Assembly: GCA_017462125.1 (NCBI GenBank)
Contig: JAFTRQ010000019.1
Coordinates: forward strand, 1-8,211
Reading direction: 5' to 3'
From: Clostridia bacterium
Lineage (GTDB): Bacteria > Bacillota_A > Clostridia > Oscillospirales > CAG-272
Length of the DNA: 8,211 nt
Numbering within the stretch: the first letter of the stretch is position 1; every line of letters begins with the position of its first letter. The position numbers and the translations under genes are program-made. A model generated the notes under the pieces. That model had not been told where the DNA came from and ran no database searches. It saw only the letters and a list, made by a program, of their open reading frames with translations. Below are positions 1 to 5,038 of the stretch, piece by piece.

Positions 1-34
1 ACTGCTCTTGGCAATTTAGAAACTTTACGCTTTT

Positions 35-63
35 ATTATACCAAAAGCAGTTACACCAGTCAA
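35..63 (-). promoter_or_regulatory. Sigma-A promoter reading out of the left end of the window
   Basis: On the minus strand a -35 box TTGACT (63-58) is followed by a 17-base spacer and a perfect TATAAT -10 box (40-35). TGG directly before the -10 gives an extended -10. Transcription would start near 28 and run off the window, so the gene it serves is not seen. The -10 sits between the arms of an inverted repeat (GCTTTT at 29-34, AAAAGC at 43-48), which could be an operator or chance. Confidence 0.72.
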
Positions 64-126
64 TAGCTCTGCCCAAATTGGCGGACAAAAGGCAGAAGAA
101 AGGCAAAGTTGCAAACATAGCGTATT

Positions 127-399
127 TTATACCCTCAAGCTCGCTTGCACGTCATCTCGGATTCGCTTCATTACGTATTCACCGTCAACCGAGGTGAGTG
201 TCTTATACCAATTGGAACGAAAGAATTTTTCGACCTCTTCCAGCTTCTCATTCGGCTTGTCTCCGATGCGGTAGGTGCGAAGATGCAGCCGATAGTATTT
301 CCTGTAATCCTTACAGGCCTGCAAAATGATACCGTTGGCAAGTGCTACGTAGGGATCCACGTCGGTCATGATTATATCTTGAGTATTTTCTTTTGTCAT
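127..399 (-). CDS. Small conserved-looking protein of unknown function (90 aa)
   Basis: The product is a soluble, charged, probably alpha-helical protein. It has no signal peptide, membrane segment or recognised catalytic motif. A N-terminal acidic stretch leads to DVDPYVALANGIILQA (about residues 14-29), a basic KDYRKYYRLHLR segment, and a C-terminal block with FFRSNWYKTLTSVDGEYV. That layout resembles small accessory proteins of clostridial mobile elements, but this is memory, not a search result. The start at 399 is chosen over an in-frame ATG at 468 because AAGGAG lies 9 bases upstream, and because 468 would overlap the previous gene heavily. The ATG begins one base after the stop of the upstream membrane-protein gene, so the two are very likely co-transcribed and translationally coupled. 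It is the last gene of a three-gene operon. No clear terminator is visible between 126 and 64. Function unknown. Confidence 0.8.
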   Translation of the reverse strand: MTKENTQDIIMTDVDPYVALANGIILQACKDYRKYYRLHLRTYRIGDKPNEKLEEVEKFFRSNWYKTLTSVDGEYVMKRIRDDVQASLRV

Positions 400-400
400 A

Positions 401-850
401 TCATTCTTCTCCTTTTTCAATTTCAATAGCGTAGAATTCGCAAACAACCATATCTCCTTTATGGTCATATACGGATGCGTGATCGGGAACGCAGATGGTT
501 ACTTTGTCCCCAACCTTAACAGACTGCGGCTTCATTTTCAGAGGAAGCTTTACTGTACCTCTCTTTGTCTCAACCGAAATCGCTCTTGTTTTCCTTTGCA
601 GCTTACCCTTATGGACAACCGTACAGGCACCGCTCAGCTCCACGTACTCCCCGCTCATGCAGCGAAACATCATTCCGAACCCATCCATCAGTGAAAAGAT
701 GGCGAAGGCGCCGGGTGCGAGTGCCAAGAAGAGATGGTCCATGAAGATGCACATCAAAATAAAAACGGTCAGGAACGCAAGTCCCAGACCGATTCTGCAA
801 ATGATATTTTTCTTGAGCACCTTGGGCAGGCGCCTGTAATCCTCTCTCAT
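401..850 (-). CDS. Two-helix membrane protein with a C-terminal beta-rich domain (149 aa)
   Basis: Two hydrophobic helices are visible, at about residues 15-36 (rich in I, L, F) and 40-63. They are preceded by a basic N-terminus (REDYRRLPKVLKK). Residues 70-147 form a soluble, strand-rich domain with a KVGDKVTICVP segment, as seen in small OB-like or NfeD-like beta barrels. That resemblance is only of pattern and I do not assign a family. The preferred start at 850 is the ATG that overlaps the upstream stop in ATGA, with GGGGAGGG 6 bases before it inside the upstream gene. An in-frame ATG further upstream (889) lacks such support. The upstream partner is a zinc-ribbon single-pass membrane protein, so the two may act together in the membrane. 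Cysteines occur in the first helix and in the C-terminal domain. Function unknown. Confidence 0.85.
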   Translation of the reverse strand: MREDYRRLPKVLKKNIICRIGLGLAFLTVFILMCIFMDHLFLALAPGAFAIFSLMDGFGMMFRCMSGEYVELSGACTVVHKGKLQRKTRAISVETKRGTVKLPLKMKPQSVKVGDKVTICVPDHASVYDHKGDMVVCEFYAIEIEKGEE

Positions 851-1164
851 AGCGTTCCCTCCCCAAACAAAATAAGCAGCGTAATGCACGCTGCGAGCAT
901 AACTGCAACACCGAAGCCAAGCAAAACGAACTTTAGAACGAGGCTGTTATCCGGCTTTCTATTCTTAAGCTCTTCGGCGTCTTCCGGAACGATGTCATCG
1001 TAGTAGTTTCCGAAATCGGTTTGGAGAACGCGAGCGTTTTCCTCAGACTCATTCTGCTTTCGCTTTCCCTTCTTCTTTTTGTCAGGATTCCTGACGAGCC
1101 CGCAGTTCGGGCAATAATGGGCTGTTTCGGGTAACGGATTCTTACATTTCTTACATTTTACCAT
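847..1164 (-). CDS. Zinc-ribbon protein with a C-terminal membrane anchor (105 aa)
   Basis: The N-terminus carries a classic zinc ribbon: CKKC at residues 4-7 and CPNC at 18-21, which should bind one structural zinc ion. A very basic linker (KKKKGKRK, about 29-36) and an acidic segment (about 41-70) follow. A single hydrophobic helix lies at about 77-100, close to the C-terminus, so the protein is probably tail-anchored with the zinc ribbon in the cytoplasm. This architecture (zinc ribbon, charged linker, TM) is widespread in Firmicutes and gives no specific function. The ATG has a strong AAAGGAGG site upstream (about 1180-1172). It is the first gene of a three-gene operon, and its stop overlaps the start of the next gene in ATGA. 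Its transcript would begin at the promoter at 1271-1243 and pass through a terminator-like hairpin before the start codon. Confidence 0.88.
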   Translation of the reverse strand: MVKCKKCKNPLPETAHYCPNCGLVRNPDKKKKGKRKQNESEENARVLQTDFGNYYDDIVPEDAEELKNRKPDNSLVLKFVLLGFGVAVMLAACITLLILFGEGTL

Positions 1165-1195
1165 AGTTTTTCCTCCTTTATTTTTTGATTTAGGT

Positions 1196-1233
1196 AAAAA
1201 GAAAGGCGGGGCTCATTACAAGTCCCACCTTTC
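1196..1233 (-). terminator. Intrinsic terminator-like hairpin, possibly an attenuator
   Basis: Read on the minus strand, a 10-bp stem pairs 1233-1224 with 1210-1201 (GAAAGGTGGG with CCCGCCTTTC), with one U-G wobble and a 13-base loop. The descending arm runs into CTTTCTTTTT (to 1196). The wobble pairs only in minus-strand RNA, which supports that orientation. It lies about 80 bases beyond the stop at 1315 and could end the toxin-antitoxin operon. It also lies just downstream of the -10 at 1248-1243, so it would be in the first bases of the next transcript. Confidence 0.7.
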
Positions 1234-1242
1234 GACGATACC

Positions 1243-1271
1243 ATTATACCACATTTTCATTGCTTTGTCAT
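1243..1271 (-). promoter_or_regulatory. Sigma-A promoter for the zinc-ribbon/membrane protein operon
   Basis: The minus strand shows -35 ATGACA (1271-1266), a 17-base spacer ending in TGG, and -10 TATAAT (1248-1243). Expected start of transcription is about 1236, which places the 5' arm of the hairpin at 1233 only a few bases into the RNA. The predicted untranslated leader is about 72 bases. Confidence 0.75.
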
Positions 1272-1314
1272 CGGCTTCCTTTTGCCTTTTTTGTGACATT
1301 AGCAAAAAGAGCGA

Positions 1315-1908
1315 TTAATCAATATCTCCCTCGTCATACCGCTCTTTGATAGTGTTCATGAACGGAATCAATATTTCATTGTCTGCTTCGATATCGTAGT
1401 CATAATATGTCCAATATGTCTCGGTTCCATCCTCATCGGTAAACTTGATACCGGGCTCACCGCAATTCACAATTCTATCAATCAACGCCTGAAGCTCATT
1501 AACATCCATCCCGTTGATAACGCCCTGTCCTTTTCCGTAAGAAACACGAGGATACTGCAAATCCTTCTCGGGTAGTCTCACATCTATCAACTTGATATTA
1601 AAGAAGTCTTCAACGTCATTATGAAAACTAAACCCGAGATCTGAAAACATCTCAATTTTCAAATCCTCCAAGATATAATCACCGGAATACCTATAAAGCT
1701 CAGGATTTTCTTCCACGATATATTGGGGAGCATACAATACATCATTATGCTCCACATCATAATCGCAAAGCTCTCCGTATTTGAACGAGGTTACTATTAA
1801 ACTCACTAACCTGTCCAAAGTAAGATCGCTTGGCACGTCAAATACTCTCCACATCTCGTCACGTAGAGGCTCGATGTTTACGTAAAACCTATAAATTTTG
1901 TCACTCAT
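1315..1908 (-). CDS. PRiA4_ORF3-like family protein (197 aa)
   Basis: The sequence fits the plasmid pRiA4b ORF-3-like family, a fold common in plasmids and mobile elements but of unclear biochemical role. The N-terminal KIYRFYVNIEPLRDEMWR (residues 4-21) with VPSDLTLDRLVSLI matches the usual pattern of an opening strand, a W-R pair and a D-L-T-hydrophobic helix. Around residues 100-130, DFFNIKLIDVRL followed by YPRVSYGKGQGVING matches the family's strand and the YPxVxxGKGxG block. The usual YDFGDxW motif is degraded here to FSFHNDVEDF, so this is a divergent member. The C-terminus is acidic. Start 1908 is preferred because GGAG lies 8 bases upstream; an in-frame ATG at 1923 overlaps the preceding gene. 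It is the last gene of the toxin-antitoxin operon, 4 bases after the 61-residue gene. Confidence 0.8.
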   Translation of the reverse strand: MSDKIYRFYVNIEPLRDEMWRVFDVPSDLTLDRLVSLIVTSFKYGELCDYDVEHNDVLYAPQYIVEENPELYRYSGDYILEDLKIEMFSDLGFSFHNDVEDFFNIKLIDVRLPEKDLQYPRVSYGKGQGVINGMDVNELQALIDRIVNCGEPGIKFTDEDGTETYWTYYDYDIEADNEILIPFMNTIKERYDEGDID

Positions 1909-1912
1909 CTGT

Positions 1913-2098
1913 CTATCTCCCATTATATTTTTTGCATCCCATTTTCTCTCGAAGATCTCCGAGGCTTTTATCATATTGTGCCTTGGATATTGCATTACGT
2001 TCAAGGAACAAATCAAGCGTATGCTTCTGTCTGAGAAACAGTTGCTTCTTCTTTTCTTCGGGAGTCATTTGCTCCCATTCAGTTTGAGTTTCATTCAT
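1913..2098 (-). CDS. Small SHOCT-like helical protein (61 aa)
   Basis: A short, highly charged helical protein with no membrane segment. Residues 28-54 (LDLFLERNAISKAQYDKS and the following LGDLREKMG) look like the SHOCT-type short helical domain: a helix, a G/N-A-I-S turn and a second helix starting at an E/Q-Y position. Such domains often mediate oligomerisation, but on its own this gives no function. Two adjacent ATGs exist (2101 and 2098). The second is chosen because GGAGG then lies 6 bases away, although 2101 is possible. The start overlaps the end of the upstream zinc-ribbon gene by 8 bases, and its stop is 4 bases before the next start, so it is embedded in the operon. I recall similar small ORFs in clostridial mobile elements, but this is unverified. 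Confidence 0.75.
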   Translation of the reverse strand: MNETQTEWEQMTPEEKKKQLFLRQKHTLDLFLERNAISKAQYDKSLGDLREKMGCKKYNGR

Positions 2099-2249
2099 CA
2101 TCGTCCTCCAAAACTCGGTCCTCAAATTCCTTTATTTCATCCTTCGTCGCAGGACGAACCTTTTTCTTTCCGCAATCGGGACAGCGTTCAATCATTTTCT
2201 CATCAGACTCAAATAAGAATCTGCAAGCATCACAAGCGTATAATTTCAT
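2091..2249 (-). CDS. Small zinc-ribbon protein (52 aa)
   Basis: Translation from the ATG at 2249 gives 52 residues beginning MKLYACDACRFLFES. It has two cysteine pairs, CDAC at 6-9 and CPDC at 23-26, the spacing of a rubredoxin-like zinc ribbon. After a basic patch (GKKKVR) the C-terminal third is acidic and ends in DDDE. GGAGGG lies 6 bases before the start, inside the end of the antitoxin gene. Only 2 bases separate the antitoxin stop from this start, and its own stop overlaps the next gene. Position and spacing make it an integral part of the toxin-antitoxin operon, perhaps as a DNA- or protein-binding accessory factor. That role is inference only. Confidence 0.78.
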   Translation of the reverse strand: MKLYACDACRFLFESDEKMIERCPDCGKKKVRPATKDEIKEFEDRVLEDDDE

Positions 2250-2251
2250 CG

Positions 2252-2866
2252 TCAGCCCTCCAACAGTTCTTCAATGGTGCAGTCGAGTGCTTTGGCAAGC
2301 ATCTGCAAGGTCTCCGCTTGCGCCTTAGCGATCTCGTTATCTCCTTGCTCGTAGGAACGGATAGAGCGCACGTTGACACCGCTGAGAAGTGCTAACTGCT
2401 CCTGCGTAAGCTTTCTCTTTTGACGGATAATCTTCAATGCAGATACCTTCGGGAACAGTTCTGCAATTACCTCAACCGTCTTTCTTTCGTCTGCTTCGTG
2501 ATAAGGATAATACATTCTGACAAGCTTATCAAACGGCATTACGCTAATGATTTCTTCAAAGCTGCGGTTCAACGACCATTGAGCATACGCAAGAACCCAG
2601 CCTGCCCAATATTCCGGTGTGCGATCCATAGGGACAGAATCATATTCTACCTCTCGGTCAAGAATCAGCGACAGCAATTCGGTTGCCGATTTGCCGACAA
2701 GTATATCCGGCACACCGTTCTCAATTCCTTTTGCTACGTCCGAGGAAGCGAAGCTTTGTGCAAACTCGTTCGCATCAAACTGCTCTGCATTGATAGCCAT
2801 ATCAAAGAGTGCCGCAAGATTACGCATGACCGAGTTCAGATATATCTCATTGTAAGCGCGGATCAT
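2252..2866 (-). CDS. XRE-family helix-turn-helix protein, probable antitoxin (204 aa)
   Basis: The C-terminal third (about residues 144-202) is a Cro/C1-type helix-turn-helix: LKIIRQKRKLTQEQLALLSG, then the recognition region VNVRSIRSYEQGDNEIAKA and a closing helix LQMLAKALDCTIEELL. The N-terminal 140 residues form a helical domain with MIRAYNEIYLNSVMRNL at the start and PEYWAGWVLAYAQW at 84-97. This is the layout I associate with antitoxins paired with DUF3990 toxins. The start overlaps the end of the toxin gene by 20 bases in another frame, with GGGGAG about 10 bases upstream. Predicted role: it neutralises the upstream toxin through the N-terminal domain, and binds the repeats at the operon promoter through the HTH (conditional autorepression). 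The toxin-first gene order is the less common one. A plain regulator with no antitoxin role is the alternative. Confidence 0.85.
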   Translation of the reverse strand: MIRAYNEIYLNSVMRNLAALFDMAINAEQFDANEFAQSFASSDVAKGIENGVPDILVGKSATELLSLILDREVEYDSVPMDRTPEYWAGWVLAYAQWSLNRSFEEIISVMPFDKLVRMYYPYHEADERKTVEVIAELFPKVSALKIIRQKRKLTQEQLALLSGVNVRSIRSYEQGDNEIAKAQAETLQMLAKALDCTIEELLEG

Positions 2867-3533
2867 TTGCCTTCATCTCCCCTCTGATAATATCAAGCAC
2901 GTATATATCGCTCGGATCAAGGGCACTTCCCTTTCTGTCCGTCAAATATGCCGTTCTTGCCAGTTCGTCTCTCTTTTTTCTCAGCGGAAAATAAATATTC
3001 TGCGGAGCCTCCTCACAAGCAATAAACGTGAGCTGCTCAAACGCCTTCTCGGATACCAAGACAACCTGATTGCCGAGATTACCGAGCTTCATAACCTGAG
3101 AAAGACGTTTGACCGAAATCGTGTTTTGCAGAAAATCTCTCGCATACGAGAAATATGAGTCGTTTGCACGGTATCCCATAACAACGTCGTATCCTGTGGT
3201 ATCGACCGGAAAGTTCTCTAATATATACTCTCGCGCTGAACTTGCGATATCACTGTCAAGCGTGAACTTTCTATTTTTGAGCAATATGGAGATCCAATGA
3301 AGGATACAATAATCCTCTCCGTTGAGGTCAAGTATCTTCAAACCGTTAAGATCCAGCGAATACTTGTTTGCATATCCGCCGTGAGTGGCATCGCAAGCCC
3401 ATTCCTTTGCCAACTCTATATATTCGGTGCAATAAAATCCGAGTCCGTAATCATTGTATGGCTTTCCCTTTCTATACTCGGGCTTCTCAATGATATGCTC
3501 AGAGCCGTGATATATAATCAGTTCATTTTTCAT
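2847..3533 (-). CDS. DUF3990 domain protein, candidate ADP-ribosyltransferase-like toxin (228 aa)
   Basis: Residues 1-175 match the DUF3990 pattern: an opening strand with YHGS (8-11), then DYGLGFYCTEYIELAKEWA (28-46), then YDVVMGYRANDSYF (115-128), then QVVLVSEKAFEQL (156-168). DUF3990 proteins are thought to be related to the ADP-ribosyltransferase fold, with the YHG histidine and the GFYCT tyrosine in the NAD pocket, and often sit beside small antitoxin genes. A modification target cannot be read from sequence. A basic C-terminal extension of about 50 residues follows the domain. Start 3533 has GGGAG 8 bases upstream. The next in-frame ATG (3599) would lie upstream of the predicted promoter and is rejected. 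The downstream gene overlaps it by 20 bases and encodes an XRE protein, as in a toxin-antitoxin pair. The family call is fairly firm; toxicity is inferred. Confidence 0.85.
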   Translation of the reverse strand: MKNELIIYHGSEHIIEKPEYRKGKPYNDYGLGFYCTEYIELAKEWACDATHGGYANKYSLDLNGLKILDLNGEDYCILHWISILLKNRKFTLDSDIASSAREYILENFPVDTTGYDVVMGYRANDSYFSYARDFLQNTISVKRLSQVMKLGNLGNQVVLVSEKAFEQLTFIACEEAPQNIYFPLRKKRDELARTAYLTDRKGSALDPSDIYVLDIIRGEMKANDPRLQ

Positions 3534-3555
3534 AATATCAACTCCCTTCGCTATT

Positions 3556-3584
3556 ATTATACCATTGTGATGTGAGTTTGTCAA
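3556..3584 (-). promoter_or_regulatory. Consensus sigma-A promoter of the toxin-antitoxin operon
   Basis: The minus strand has a perfect -35 TTGACA (3584-3579), a 17-base spacer ending in TGG, and a perfect -10 TATAAT (3561-3556). Expected transcription start is about 3549, leaving a 15-base leader before the ATG at 3533. A fully consensus promoter is typical of operons that are strongly repressed by their own products. Confidence 0.85.
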
Positions 3585-3607
3585 GGTGTTTATTGACATT
3601 GTGATGT
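3563..3607. promoter_or_regulatory. Candidate operator: inverted repeat and 11-bp direct repeats over the promoter
   Basis: An inverted repeat, TGTCAA (3579-3584) and TTGACA (3593-3598) with an 8-base centre, uses the -35 box as one arm. In addition an 11-bp direct repeat CATTGTGATGT occurs at 3563-3573 (touching the -10) and at 3597-3607, 34 bp apart or about three helical turns. Both are seen directly. Their use by the XRE antitoxin is inferred. Confidence 0.5.
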
Positions 3608-3651
3608 TATTTTATGCATCATCATCTCAAATCAGCTTTCATAGGTTTATG

Positions 3652-3720
3652 TTTTCCGACGATTGTCGAAATATTTTTCCGACGATTGTTGGATTTTTGT
3701 TCCGATATTTGTTGGAAACA
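3652..3720. repeat. Three tandem 23-bp repeats
   Basis: Three contiguous 23-bp units start at 3652, 3675 and 3698. Units 1 and 2 share TTTTCCGACGATTGT; unit 3 is degenerate (TGTTCCGATATTTGT). Each unit holds an imperfect dyad, clearest in unit 1 as CGAC-GATT-GTCG. The regular spacing, about two helical turns, suggests cooperative protein binding sites (iteron- or operator-like). There is no spacer diversity, so it is not a CRISPR array. Confidence 0.7.
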
Positions 3721-3732
3721 CTATCGTTAATC

Positions 3733-3764
3733 AAAAAAGCGGCAAGGATGTTACTCCCTGCCGC
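3733..3764 (-). terminator. Rho-independent terminator of the S1/SSB-like operon
   Basis: On the minus strand GCGGCAGGG (3764-3756) pairs with CCTTGCCGC (3747-3739), 9 bp with one G-U wobble and an 8-base loop. It is followed directly by TTTTTT (3738-3733). It begins 13 bases after the stop of the 97-residue gene. This is a textbook intrinsic terminator, and it separates the SSB-like block from the toxin-antitoxin operon. Confidence 0.92.
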
Positions 3765-3776
3765 CGCGTGGTAAAC

Positions 3777-4070
3777 TCAGACTTCTATGAAGTCGCCGGA
3801 CGCTATGAACTCATTTTTGATGCGTTCATAGGCTTCTTCTCCCTCTCGGGAAAATAAAAACAGTTGTCCGTGATACGGAGATCTGTAAAGATACAGTACC
3901 GTAGATTGATCGGGTGAGATCAGGCCGCCCTCTCCGATGCTGAGTGTCCAACCTTCTTTCATCAGCTTGGCTGCACACTCGTTCAAGGCTTCGCCTCTCA
4001 TCTCTGCCGCTTCCTCGGTAGGAATATCCTTATCCTTCAGAAGCTCGTAATAGCGTTTCAGAATAACCAT
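3777..4070 (-). CDS. Unknown small soluble protein (97 aa)
   Basis: I do not recognise this protein. It is soluble and mixed alpha/beta, with a N-terminal helix (MVILKRYYELLKDKD), a second helical stretch (residues about 17-40) and a strand-rich middle with GWTLSIGEGGLI and STVLYLYRSPYHGQLFLF. A helix follows (EEAYERIKNEFIAS) and the end is DFIEV. There is no signal peptide, membrane helix or metal-binding motif. GGAGGG lies 4-5 bases before the ATG, and only 12 bases separate it from the stop of the SSB-like gene. It is the last gene before a strong terminator, so it belongs to the same transcript and may work with the DNA-binding protein ahead of it; that link is inference from position. 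Confidence 0.8.
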   Translation of the reverse strand: MVILKRYYELLKDKDIPTEEAAEMRGEALNECAAKLMKEGWTLSIGEGGLISPDQSTVLYLYRSPYHGQLFLFSREGEEAYERIKNEFIASGDFIEV

Positions 4071-4082
4071 ACTTCCCTCCTA

Positions 4083-4811
4083 TCAAAACGGGAGATCGTC
4101 GTCATCGTCGTTCGACGCAGAACTGATCCCCAAATAAGCATCTGGAATAAACGAGTTCTGTGCGGGAGCAGACGGTGCAGGCGCAGTTGTGTTTTGATTC
4201 TGAGTCTGTGCCTTTTGGTAGCTCTTGGGCTGAACCGTCTTACATCCGCCCATATACCAAGCGGTAAGCCAAGCCTGATAATGCGCCTGCGTTGCAAGAA
4301 GCAATTCACCAAAGGCATCCAGTGTCAGACTGACTGCCACGTGATTCTCGGGTTTACTACCGAACTTTGGAGTAATAAGCCCCTTTTCCGTCGTTACTCC
4401 GGGACCGCTATCGGCCACCAGAAGCAACTCCACTCTGTCCCCGGGCATAACCTTAAAGGTACGCGACAGACTCATTCCGTCGGGACGGGAGCGGTTCTGC
4501 TTTGCAAGCTTCTCAGCCGAGGTTCCGCCAAGACTTTGGTAAAGCGGATCTTTGTCGTTGTTCTTCTTTTTCTGTTGCCACATGAATTTGAACTCACCGC
4601 AGGAAACCTTACGGCAAAGTTCCATAAACTCATCTGCAGCGATGAAGATATGTACCCCTGCCGTCTGCCTTTGACCAGCGGGTTTGTTGGGATCATATGC
4701 TGAAAAATTCAAGTGGATCTTACCGATTGCAAAAACATCGTTCAGGCTTTCCACAAAACAATTTTTCGCATCCTTACGGGTAATTTGGTTTTGATTTCTT
4801 TCATCAGTCAT
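4083..4811 (-). CDS. SSB-like protein with a DDDDDLPF C-terminal tip (242 aa)
   Basis: The C-terminus is a run of aspartates followed by LPF, the tip by which bacterial single-stranded DNA-binding proteins recruit partner enzymes. It is reached by a low-complexity Q/N/A/P/S linker (about residues 192-234), again as in SSB. The core (about 15-188) is not a recognisable SSB OB fold. It has KIHLNFSAYDPN (31-42), a strand-helix VHIFIAADEFMELCRKV (53-69), a basic KKKNNDK patch, RSRPDGMSLSRTFKVMPGD (107-125) and a C-terminal helix with THAHYQ-like spacing (ATQAHYQAWLTAWY). Canonical SSBs have their OB fold at the very N-terminus and are usually shorter. Probable role: ssDNA binding and recruitment of repair or replication proteins during element transfer or replication. 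AAGGAGG lies about 9 bases upstream of the ATG. The start overlaps the preceding gene by 8 bases. The tip is certain; DNA binding is inferred. Confidence 0.8.
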   Translation of the reverse strand: MTDERNQNQITRKDAKNCFVESLNDVFAIGKIHLNFSAYDPNKPAGQRQTAGVHIFIAADEFMELCRKVSCGEFKFMWQQKKKNNDKDPLYQSLGGTSAEKLAKQNRSRPDGMSLSRTFKVMPGDRVELLLVADSGPGVTTEKGLITPKFGSKPENHVAVSLTLDAFGELLLATQAHYQAWLTAWYMGGCKTVQPKSYQKAQTQNQNTTAPAPSAPAQNSFIPDAYLGISSASNDDDDDLPF

Positions 4812-5037
4812 TTTCCTTTTCCTCCTTATCGGGTTGATTATTGTTGTAGCATTGTCTTATGCATTCAGTCTCGTACATTGAGAGGTCGAAGCTTCCATCG
4901 ACGTACTCTGAATCTATTGGAAGCTTTATGTGATCTCCATCGTTCCTTACGTACTCCATAGCATCTTCCAGGCGATCGGCATCAATATGAACGAAGCCGC
5001 ACACCTCCCAAGTTACGGGTATTTTCCATCTTGGCAT
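4804..5037 (-). CDS. Small protein of unknown function (77 aa)
   Basis: A small acidic protein beginning MPRWKIPVTWEVCGFVHI, followed by a helix ADRLEDAMEYVRND and then LPIDSEYVDGSFDLS, and ending in a charged KEEKEND tail. The order strand, helix rich in A/E, then a YVDGSF strand is a small alpha/beta pattern that I associate with short accessory proteins of clostridial mobile elements; I cannot name a family with confidence. GGGAGG lies 9 bases upstream of the ATG. The start comes one base after the stop of the upstream chimeric gene, and the end overlaps the SSB-like gene by 8 bases. Tight packing on both sides shows it is part of the operon and translationally coupled. Confidence 0.8.
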   Translation of the reverse strand: MPRWKIPVTWEVCGFVHIDADRLEDAMEYVRNDGDHIKLPIDSEYVDGSFDLSMYETECIRQCYNNNQPDKEEKEND

Positions 5038-5038
5038 G

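Noticed and set aside
3593..3598. Divergent plus-strand promoter using TTGACA
   Set aside because: There is no -10 at the right spacing and no plus-strand gene follows; it is better read as one arm of the inverted repeat.
3652..3720. Short CRISPR array
   Set aside because: The three units are contiguous with no unique spacers, and there is no cas gene in the window.
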